Assembly (NCBI RefSeq): GCF_000283655.1
Contig: NC_016622.1
Location: 1-64,000 of the forward strand
DNA length: 64,000 nt
Reading direction: 5' to 3'
Source: Azospirillum lipoferum 4B
GTDB taxonomy: Bacteria > Pseudomonadota > Alphaproteobacteria > Azospirillales > Azospirillaceae
Below are positions 1 to 6,670 of this stretch, one piece after another (positions within the stretch are counted from its first letter, which is position 1; the number at the start of each line of letters is the position of its first letter). The notes beneath the pieces were generated by a model. It did no database searches. It saw only the letters and a list, made by a program, of their open reading frames with translations, and was not told the origin of the DNA. The position numbers and the translations under genes are program-made.

Positions 1-1
1 G

Positions 2-163
2 AAGGTCGAGGGCGCGATCCAGAGCGGCGACAAGTCCGCCGCCGCCGACGCGTTCAAGTCCGCTCAGCCGGAGCTGATGCGCGGCGTCTCCAAGGGCGTG
101 CTGCACAAGAACACCGTGTCGCGCAAGCTGTCGCGTCTGTCGGCTGCGATCAAGGCTCTCTGA
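2..163 (+). CDS. rpsT: 30S ribosomal protein S20, C-terminal part
   Basis: The window opens inside this gene; the reading frame begins at base 2 and ends at TGA 161-163, giving the last 53 residues. The lysine-rich tail with [13 protein letters not shown] and the closing SAAIKAL matches bacterial S20, a primary binder of 16S rRNA helices in the small subunit. The N-terminal part lies before the window. The rpsT-dnaA order is common in alphaproteobacteria. A strong hairpin terminator follows directly, so dnaA has its own transcription start. Confidence 0.93.
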   Translation, partial: KVEGAIQSGDKSAAADAFKSAQPELMRGVSKGVLHKNTVSRKLSRLSAAIKAL

Positions 164-718
164 TAGAGCTTTCATCCGCTGCTTTCAAAAAGCCGCGCCC
201 GTGACTCGGGGCGCGGCTTTTTGCGTTTAAAGTAAATGTGTAGGTCCTCGACAATTGTCTTAGATTGTCTTTAAGTCCACTTATGAGCTTCCGGATGAGT
301 CTTGCGGTCTATGCGCATGTTTTTATCTTTTTGGGCCGTTCGCCATCTGTCCCATTGCCAGATTTCCGCCGCATGGTTAGACTTTTCCTCCATTCGGCTG
401 GACGAATTGGGGTGATGCAACACTCTGTGTCCGGTTGAACACAGCAGTGAAATACTGAAGGTCTTACGCCGGATCAGGGCTTGTTGAGTCCCGGTCGTAC
501 GCACGATCTTCTTTTACTTACAAGCTGTCGCGCTTGCGGCGGGATTTACGATCCCGTCGACTCTTGCGTGTGCTTTTTGGGTATAGTGTTTCGTTCGGAG
601 TCATCCCTGCCTGGACTCTTCGGGCAGGGACCGGACGGGCATCTATTCCAGTTGCGGGGCGATACCGCGCCGCCACGGCGATGGGGCCGGCCGGCGGAAG
701 GAGCGGGAGTAAGGGAGC
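164..718. other. rpsT-dnaA intergenic region (555 bases)
   Basis: After the rpsT terminator this stretch holds the dnaA promoter region. The region at 240-300 is AT-richer than its surroundings. A possible promoter lies before dnaA (TCGACT, 19-base spacer, TATAGT near 557-587), but the spacing is poor. I saw no cluster of DnaA boxes (TTATNCACA), so there is no visible origin. A 77-codon minus-strand frame at 271-504 has no recognisable protein features and is not called. Confidence 0.5.
187..222 (+). terminator. Rho-independent terminator of rpsT
   Basis: A ten-base stem AGCCGCGCCC (191-200) pairs with GGGCGCGGCT (209-218). It is extended by A-T pairs and followed by a T run at 218-222. Confidence 0.9.
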
Positions 719-2290
719 ATGTCGGTCGGCGTGTCGTTGGATCAGCAGTGGGCGCGCATTCGCGGGCGCCTGAAGGAAGAGGTGGGCGAGATCGCCTACC
801 GGAGCTGGCTTCAGCCGCTGTCCGTCGCCAGCCTTGTCGGCGGCGAGGTGTGCATCGTCGTGCCCACGCGCTTCATGCGCGACTGGGTGCTGACCCATTA
901 TGCCGACCGCATCCGCGCCCTCTGGTCCGGCGAGAATCCGGAAGTCCAGTCGATCGACGTCATCGTCGCCTCCACCAACCCGCCGGCGGCGCTGGTCGCC
1001 GACAATGACGACCGCGACGACGACCGTGCGCCGCCTGCGCCGCGATCCGCCGATTCCCGTCTCGACCCGCGCGGATTCGAGTCGCGCCCAGCTCCCCGGC
1101 CGTCGCGTCCGTCCGATGCCGGCTCCTCCGCCGAACCGGCCTCCTATTACGGCAACGGTTCCCAGGCACACCAGGCGCCGTCGACCGTCTACACCTCCGC
1201 CTCCTACGGCGGGGCGTCGGACGAGTCGCCGAATGCCGTCCCGGCGATCCTGGAAGACCGGTCGGACCTGTCGGCGGCGCTCGACCCGCGCTTCACCTTC
1301 GAGAATTTCGTCGTCGGCAAGCCGAACGAGCTGGCCCATGCCGCCGCCCGCCGCGTCGCCGACGCCACCACCGTGACCTTCAACCCGCTGTTCCTCTATG
1401 GCGGGGTGGGCTTGGGCAAGACCCACCTGATGCACGCGCTGGCCTGGCAGATCCGCAAGAACGACCCGAACCGCAAGGTGCTGTACCTGTCGGCCGAGAA
1501 GTTCATGTACCAGTTCATCCGGGCGCTGCGCTTCAAGGACACGATGGCCTTCAAGCAGCAGTTCCGCTCGGTCGACGTGCTGATGATCGACGACGTGCAG
1601 TTCATCAGCGGCAAGGACTCCACGCAGGAGGAGTTCTTCCACACCTTCAATGCGCTGGTCGACCAGAACCGGCAGGTCATCATCTCCGCCGACAAGAGCC
1701 CGTCCGACCTGGAAGGCATGGAGGAGCGGCTGCGCTCCCGCCTCGGCTGGGGGCTGGTCGCCGACATCCACCCGACCACCTACGAGTTGCGGCTGGGCAT
1801 CCTCCAGGCCAAGGCAGACGCGCTCCAGGCCAGCATCCCGCTGAAGGTGCTGGAGTTCCTGGCCCACAAGATCACGTCCAACGTGCGCGAGCTGGAAGGG
1901 GCGCTGAACCGCATCGTCGCCCATGCCGAGCTGGTCGGCCGCGCCATCACGCTGGAGACGACGCAGGAGGTGCTGCACGACCTGCTGCGCGCCAACGACC
2001 GCCGCGTCACCATCGACGAGATTCAGAAGCGGGTGGCGGAGCATTACAACATCCGCGTCGCCGACATGCATTCCGCCCGCCGCGCCCGCGCGGTGGCCCG
2101 CCCGCGCCAGATCGCCATGTATCTGGCCAAGCAGCTGACCGCCCGCTCCCTGCCGGAGATCGGCCGCAAATTCGGCGGCCGCGACCACACCACGGTCATG
2201 CACGCGGTCAAGAAGGTGGACGAACTGCGCGCCACCGACCCCTCCTTCGCCGAAGACGTGGAACTGCTGCGCCGGATGCTCGAAAGCTGA
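719..2290 (+). CDS. dnaA: Chromosomal replication initiator DnaA
   Basis: A 523-residue AAA+ initiator that binds DnaA boxes at oriC, opens the duplex and recruits DnaB. The N-terminal interaction domain (about 1-90) is followed by a long low-complexity domain II rich in Pro, Ser and Arg (about 95-180). The AAA+ core shows Walker A GGVGLGKT (about 228-235) and Walker B LMIDDVQF (about 287-294). The C-terminal DNA-binding domain carries the DnaA signature GRDHTTVMHAVKK (about 487-499). The ATG at 719 follows a GGAG/AGGGAG-type ribosome binding site and gives the expected N-terminus. dnaN does not follow; the next gene is a response regulator. Confidence 0.97.
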   Translation: MSVGVSLDQQWARIRGRLKEEVGEIAYRSWLQPLSVASLVGGEVCIVVPTRFMRDWVLTHYADRIRALWSGENPEVQSIDVIVASTNPPAALVADNDDRDDDRAPPAPRSADSRLDPRGFESRPAPRPSRPSDAGSSAEPASYYGNGSQAHQAPSTVYTSASYGGASDESPNAVPAILEDRSDLSAALDPRFTFENFVVGKPNELAHAAARRVADATTVTFNPLFLYGGVGLGKTHLMHALAWQIRKNDPNRKVLYLSAEKFMYQFIRALRFKDTMAFKQQFRSVDVLMIDDVQFISGKDSTQEEFFHTFNALVDQNRQVIISADKSPSDLEGMEERLRSRLGWGLVADIHPTTYELRLGILQAKADALQASIPLKVLEFLAHKITSNVRELEGALNRIVAHAELVGRAITLETTQEVLHDLLRANDRRVTIDEIQKRVAEHYNIRVADMHSARRARAVARPRQIAMYLAKQLTARSLPEIGRKFGGRDHTTVMHAVKKVDELRATDPSFAEDVELLRRMLES

Positions 2291-2405
2291 AGATCGTTCG
2301 ATCCACCGATCAACCGCGGCGTGTCGCCACGCCGCTATCCCATCGCGACGTGAAGTTTGCTAAGGTCCGCCCGCTCGGACTCTTTGCGGACGGCGTGGTG
2401 TTGCG

Positions 2406-3332
2406 GTGGAAACGAATATTCTTGTCGCCGACGATTCCGAATACTTCCGCGAACAGATTCGTGCGGATCTGGAAGGCAACGGCTACCGTGTGCTGCTGGC
2501 CGAGGATGGGGCGCAGGCGCTGTCGATCTACCGCAGCCACGACATCCACATCCTGATCACCGACCTGGAAATGCCGGTGATGACGGGGCTGGAGCTGTGC
2601 TGGCACGTCCGGGCGGAGGATGACCAGCACCGCACCTTCACCATCCTGATGACCGGCGACACCGAGACCGCCCGGCGGATCGAGGCCTTCGATTCCGGCG
2701 CCGACGAGTTCCTGGCCAAGCCCATCGACCTCTCCATGCTGCGCGCCCGTGTGCGGGCCGGCGAGCGCATCACCCGCATGCACCGGGCGATGGTGGAGAT
2801 GCTGCACACCGACTATCTGACCGGCGTCCTGAACCGCCGCTATTTCATGGAGCGGCTGGAGCAGGCCTATCGCGCCGCGAAGGAGAAAGGAACCGCGCTC
2901 GCGGTCGCCATGTTCGACCTCGACCATTTCAAGACGATCAACGACACCCACGGCCACAGCAACGGCGACCTTGCGCTGAAGCGCTTTGCCGACCATTGCG
3001 CCGCCCGGGTGCCGGATGGCGGCTTCCTCGGCCGGCTGGGCGGGGAGGAGTTCTGCCTGTGCCTGCCCGCCGGCGACCTGGAGACGGCGCTGGCCCAGGT
3101 CGAGGCGATCCGCCGCTCCACCGCCGAAATCATGGTGGAAACCGGGGCCGGGTCCAGCTTCTCCTTCACCGTCAGCATCGGCATGTGTCTGATCCAGGAC
3201 ACCGATTCGATCAACGACCTGATGACCCAGGCCGACGAGGCGCTCTACTTCGCCAAGCGCAGCGGCCGCAACCGCACGGTTCTGCGCGGGGCGGAAGGGG
3301 TGACGGTCAAGGCGCGCTTCTATGTGATGTGA
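2406..3332 (+). CDS. Response regulator with GGEEF diguanylate cyclase domain (PleD-like)
   Basis: A 308-residue protein with an N-terminal receiver domain (about 4-122) and a C-terminal GGDEF-family domain (about 135-300). The phospho-acceptor is D53 in ITDLEMP and the conserved Lys is K105. The active-site signature is GGEEF at 212-216, which is catalytically competent in this family, with DLDHFKTINDTHGH upstream. It likely makes cyclic di-GMP when phosphorylated. The RxxD inhibitory site normally found just before GGDEF is not at the usual spacing, so product inhibition may be absent. The start used is GTG at 2406, with a weak ribosome binding site. No histidine kinase is adjacent on the same strand. 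Confidence 0.9.
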   Translation: METNILVADDSEYFREQIRADLEGNGYRVLLAEDGAQALSIYRSHDIHILITDLEMPVMTGLELCWHVRAEDDQHRTFTILMTGDTETARRIEAFDSGADEFLAKPIDLSMLRARVRAGERITRMHRAMVEMLHTDYLTGVLNRRYFMERLEQAYRAAKEKGTALAVAMFDLDHFKTINDTHGHSNGDLALKRFADHCAARVPDGGFLGRLGGEEFCLCLPAGDLETALAQVEAIRRSTAEIMVETGAGSSFSFTVSIGMCLIQDTDSINDLMTQADEALYFAKRSGRNRTVLRGAEGVTVKARFYVM

Positions 3333-3343
3333 GGCGGCCGGGC

Positions 3344-4831
3344 TCAGAGCGGCAGGGTCACCGTCGCTCGCAGGCCGCCGCCGTCGCGGTTGGACAGGGT
3401 GACGTCGCCGCCATGGCCGCGGATGATGCTGCGGGCGGTGGACAGGCCCAGCCCGACGCCGCCGGTATCGCGCGAGCGCGAACGTTCCAGCCGGTAGAAG
3501 GGGGCGAAGACCTTCTCGAACTCCGCCTCCGGGATGCCGGGACCGTCATCGTCGATGTGGATGCGCGCCTGCCGGCCGGCCGCCTGCCCGCCGGAAGCCT
3601 GCCCGTCGATGCCCGGCCCATCCTCCAATCGCACGGCGAAGCCGCCGCCATACTTGATCGCGTTGTCCATCAGGTTGGCGAAGGCCCGGCGCAGGGCCAC
3701 CGGGCGGCCTTCGGCCACCACATGGGCGGGGCCGTCATAGACGGCGCGGTGGCCGGCATCGACACGGTCGTCGCACAGGCTCTGCAGCAGGTCGGCAAGG
3801 TCGAAGCGGACGCGCGGCTCGCGTTGGGCATCGTCGCGGGCGAAGGCCAGTGTGGCGGAGATCATCGCTTCCATCTCGTCCAGGTCGGCCAGCATCCGCC
3901 GCTGCATTTCCGGATCGTCGACCAGTTCGGCGCGCAGGCGCAGGCGGGTGATCGGCGTGCGCAGGTCGTGGCCGATCGCCGCCAGCATCTGGGTGCGGTC
4001 GGCGACGAAGCGGGCGAGCCGCGCCTGCATCCGGTTGAAGGCGCGGGTGGCGGCGCGCAGCTCGCGCGGGCCTTCCTCGGGCAGGGGCTGGGCCTCGCCG
4101 TCGACGCTGAGCCGTTCGGCGGCGGCGGCGAAGCCGGCGAGCGGTGCCGTCACCCGGCGGGCGGCCAGCAGCGAGACCAGCAGGATCACCGCCACCACCG
4201 CCCCCATCCACAGCAGGAAACGGACGATGCCGAAGGGCCCGGCCAGCGGATCGCCGCCGGTGAAGCTCAGCCAGGACCCGTCGCCGAGCCGCACCGACAG
4301 CCGGACATGCGGCCCCCAGCGCCGGTTCTCGTCGCCCATGAAGGGCGGGTGATGGTGGTCGTCATCCCGCGGTGGGCGCTGGACCTCGATCATGATGTTG
4401 CGGTCGGGGGTGTCCAGCGAGTCGCGCAGCCGGCGTTTCAGCCCGTCGAAGCGGCTGCTCGAATAGGTCTCTTCCGGCAGCGGCGGCGGTCGGTCGGCGC
4501 GCCACTCCACCCGCAGCACCGGATCGTCGATGGCGCGCACCACCCGCTCGCGACCCGGCGGCGGCGTGCTTTCCACCAGCTGGACGATGGCGGTTATGCG
4601 CTGGACCAGCACGTTCGGCCCGTGGATCGGCGGCCCTTCGCTGCGGTCGGTCAGATAGACCAGCGCGCTGATCGCCTGGGTCAGCAGCAGGGCCATCACC
4701 ACCGTCAGCGCGATGCGCGCGGCGAGGCTGTCGGGAAAGCGGAGGCCCAGGCGGCGGAAGGCGCGGCGGCGGACCGACGGGCGCCGCTGCGCCTCGGGCT
4801 TTCCGGCGATGTCGTCCGGCCGGGCCGTCAT
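3344..4831 (-). CDS. EnvZ/CpxA-type sensor histidine kinase
   Basis: A 495-residue inner-membrane sensor kinase. TM1 is about 39-60, a periplasmic region runs about 61-198, TM2 is about 200-225, and a HAMP segment follows. The H-box AAIGHDLRTPITRLRLR places the phosphorylated His at H288. N, G1, F and G2 boxes are visible (LMDNAIKYG, DDDGPGIPE, FAPFYRLERSRS, GVGLGLS). The periplasmic part contains an acidic/histidine cluster DDDHHH (about 156-161). The ATG at 4831 overlaps the stop of the regulator gene as ATGA, so the two are translationally coupled. The divergent Spy/CpxP-like gene upstream suggests an envelope-stress or metal sensor; this is inference. Confidence 0.92.
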   Translation of the reverse strand: MTARPDDIAGKPEAQRRPSVRRRAFRRLGLRFPDSLAARIALTVVMALLLTQAISALVYLTDRSEGPPIHGPNVLVQRITAIVQLVESTPPPGRERVVRAIDDPVLRVEWRADRPPPLPEETYSSSRFDGLKRRLRDSLDTPDRNIMIEVQRPPRDDDHHHPPFMGDENRRWGPHVRLSVRLGDGSWLSFTGGDPLAGPFGIVRFLLWMGAVVAVILLVSLLAARRVTAPLAGFAAAAERLSVDGEAQPLPEEGPRELRAATRAFNRMQARLARFVADRTQMLAAIGHDLRTPITRLRLRAELVDDPEMQRRMLADLDEMEAMISATLAFARDDAQREPRVRFDLADLLQSLCDDRVDAGHRAVYDGPAHVVAEGRPVALRRAFANLMDNAIKYGGGFAVRLEDGPGIDGQASGGQAAGRQARIHIDDDGPGIPEAEFEKVFAPFYRLERSRSRDTGGVGLGLSTARSIIRGHGGDVTLSNRDGGGLRATVTLPL

Positions 4832-5580
4832 GACGCCAGTCCGCCGCTGGTGACCGACGGGGTGAAGAGATAGCCGCCGCCGCGCACCGTCTTGATCAGG
4901 GTCGGTTCGGCCGGATCGGGTTCGATCTTGCGGCGAAGGCGGCTGACCTGCACGTCGACGGAGCGGTCGAAGGGCACCGCCGACCGGCCGCGCGCCAGAT
5001 CGAGCAGCTGGTCGCGGGTCAGCACCCGCTGCGGATGCTCGACGAAGGCGACAAGCAGGTCGTATTCGCCGGCCGACAGCTGGACCAGCACGCCGTCGGG
5101 CGACCGCAGCTCCCGCTTGGTGAGGTCGAGCGACCAGCCTTCGAAGCGCAGCACCGTGCCGGCCGCCGCCGGGGCGCCCGCCACCGGCGGGGCGGAGACG
5201 CGGCGCAGCACCGCCTTGATGCGGGCCAGCAGCTCGCGCGGGCTGAAGGGCTTTGCCAGGTAATCGTCGGCGCCCATCTCCAGACCGACGATGCGGTCGG
5301 TCTCCTCCCCCATGGCGGTCAGCATGATGACGGGGGTCTGCGCCGTCTGCGGCGTGGCGCGCAGGCGACGGCACAGCGACAGCCCGTCCTCCCCCGGCAG
5401 CATGAGGTCGAGGACGATCAGGTCGACGCGGGCGCCGTCGAGCGTGCGCATCATCTCCGCCCCGTCCCGGACCCCGGTGACCCGGAAGCCGTGCTTGGTC
5501 AGGAACTGGGCGACGAGAGAGCGGATTTCGCGGTCGTCGTCGACGACGAGGAGGTGGGGCGTGCGGTCCATGGCACTCAT
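4828..5580 (-). CDS. OmpR-family response regulator
   Basis: A 250-residue DNA-binding regulator with receiver domain (about 8-122; acidic pocket DDD near 14-16, phospho-acceptor D58 in VLDLMLPGEDG, conserved KPFSPRELLARI) and a C-terminal winged helix ending in SRLRRKIEPDP and TVRGGGYLF. It is transcribed first in a two-gene operon with the downstream kinase, overlapping by four bases. The upstream gap to the divergent Spy/CpxP-like gene holds GTTAC repeats with 10-base spacing, the layout OmpR-family proteins bind, so it may regulate both directions. Confidence 0.94.
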   Translation of the reverse strand: MSAMDRTPHLLVVDDDREIRSLVAQFLTKHGFRVTGVRDGAEMMRTLDGARVDLIVLDLMLPGEDGLSLCRRLRATPQTAQTPVIMLTAMGEETDRIVGLEMGADDYLAKPFSPRELLARIKAVLRRVSAPPVAGAPAAAGTVLRFEGWSLDLTKRELRSPDGVLVQLSAGEYDLLVAFVEHPQRVLTRDQLLDLARGRSAVPFDRSVDVQVSRLRRKIEPDPAEPTLIKTVRGGGYLFTPSVTSGGLAS

Positions 5581-5614
5581 GATCGGGCGAGGCGCGTCAG
5601 GGGTGAAGGGGAAA

Positions 5615-5662
5615 TGTGTAACGCCCGGTTACGGGACGGCCGGCGGTTACACACTGTTACCA
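5615..5662. promoter_or_regulatory. Candidate OmpR-family binding sites between regulator and CpxP-like gene
   Basis: Four copies of a GTTAC half-site: inverted GTAAC at 5618-5622, then GTTAC at 5628-5632, 5646-5650 and 5656-5660. The last two form a direct repeat with 10-base periodicity. The position between the divergent genes fits autoregulation plus control of the periplasmic protein. The repeats are seen; the regulator assignment is inferred. Confidence 0.5.
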
Positions 5663-5827
5663 AATGACCGGTTTGCGGACATTCGACCGCAACGTTCGGC
5701 GCCCATTGTCTGGTCATCGGGACAACGGCGGCGACGCAGCCGGCAAGGTCCCAACGGAATAAGCCCCCTCCATCCGGGGTTTAGACAGCACCGTGATGCA
5801 CGGTCCAAACACTGAGGAGTTGTCACC

Positions 5828-6472
5828 ATGAAACGCGCCCTTCTGACGTCCGCCCTGCTGGTCGCCGGTCTCGGCGTGGCCGTTCCGGTCTTCGCCCAGG
5901 GGGGACCGGCCGGTGGTCCGCAGCCCGGCGGCCCCGGCCCGGGTGCCGGTGGCCCCGACCGCCACTTCGCCCGCATGTGCGAGGACCAAGAGGCCCGTCT
6001 GGCCGGCAAGCTGGCCTATGCGGAGAAGAAGCTGAACATCACCGAACAGCAGCGCGCCGCCTGGACCAAGTTCGCCGACGCCGCCCGCTCCAGCCTGAAG
6101 CCGACGCAGGAGCTGTGCGTGAAGTTCAAGGACGCTCCGCGTCCGGCCGCCCTGCCGCAGCGCCTGGAACGTGCCGAGCAGATGATGCAGGCCCACCTGC
6201 AGCAGCTCCAGACGGTCCGCCCGGCCCTGACCGACCTCTACGCCCAGCTGACGCCCGACCAGCAGAAGCAGGCCGACCGCATGCTGAACCAGGGTCCGGG
6301 CGGCATGGGTGGTCACATGGGTAAGCATATGGGCGGCCATCAGGGCATGGGGCCCGGTGGTATGGGGCCCGGTGGTATGGGTCCGGGCGGCATGGGTCCG
6401 GGCGGCATGGGTCCGGGAAATGGCCCGGGCAACGGTCCGGGAAGAGCTCCGCAGGAGCAGCCCAAGAACTGA
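5828..6472 (+). CDS. Spy/CpxP-like periplasmic LTXXQ-motif protein with Gly/Met/His-rich tail
   Basis: A 214-residue exported protein with a signal peptide ending near residue 23 (VPVFA/Q). The central helical part carries two LTXXQ-type motifs, ITEQQ (71-75) and LTPDQQ (141-146), the hallmark of the Spy/CpxP family of periplasmic chaperones and stress sensors. The tail from about 156 is made of MGPGG repeats preceded by HMGKHMGGHQGM, encoded by a 15-base tandem repeat. Met- and His-rich tails often bind copper or similar metals. It starts at ATG 5828 after a GAGGAG ribosome binding site. It is divergent from an EnvZ/OmpR-type pair, as cpxP is from cpxRA in Escherichia coli. Confidence 0.82.
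   Translation: MKRALLTSALLVAGLGVAVPVFAQGGPAGGPQPGGPGPGAGGPDRHFARMCEDQEARLAGKLAYAEKKLNITEQQRAAWTKFADAARSSLKPTQELCVKFKDAPRPAALPQRLERAEQMMQAHLQQLQTVRPALTDLYAQLTPDQQKQADRMLNQGPGGMGGHMGKHMGGHQGMGPGGMGPGGMGPGGMGPGGMGPGNGPGNGPGRAPQEQPKN
6347..6421 (+). repeat. 15-base tandem repeat coding MGPGG
   Basis: Five consecutive copies of a 15-base unit, consensus GGYATGGGNCCGGGY, inside the tail of the Spy/CpxP-like gene. They encode repeated Gly-Met-Gly-Pro-Gly. Such repeats expand and contract readily, so tail length probably varies between strains. Confidence 0.75.
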
Positions 6473-6540
6473 CGTAACAGGAAAGGACAAGCTCCCGGCG
6501 GCGATCCCAAGCCCCCCCAACGCAGCCGCCGTGAGACTGA

Positions 6541-6578
6541 GGGCCGCCGAATCCCCCATTCGGCGGCCCTTGTCGTTT
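6541..6578 (+). terminator. Terminator after the CpxP-like gene
   Basis: A perfect 12-base stem GGGCCGCCGAAT (6541-6552) pairs with ATTCGGCGGCCC (6558-6569) across a five-base C loop, followed by TTGTCGTTT. Confidence 0.85.
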
Positions 6579-6670
6579 GGGGCACAAGGGATTCCTTGCG
6601 GCATGGCGGAAGGCGATAAAGACAAGCCGCCGCTTGCATTGCGGGCCTTCGCACCCCAAAGCTTAACCCC

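Noticed and set aside
271-504. 77-codon minus-strand frame between rpsT and dnaA
   Set aside because: No ribosome binding site that convinces, no family resemblance, and codon use unlike the real genes.
164-718. Replication origin next to dnaA
   Set aside because: No DnaA box cluster or AT-rich unwinding region of the expected kind was found.
518-2203. 561-codon minus-strand frame over dnaA
   Set aside because: Antisense shadow caused by high GC and codon bias; its Arg/His/Val-rich composition has no domain pattern, while the plus strand encodes a complete DnaA.
3344-5374. Single 676-codon frame covering both kinase and regulator
   Set aside because: Only the part from 4831 downward is the kinase. 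The upstream part is the regulator gene read in the wrong frame; the two real genes overlap by four bases.
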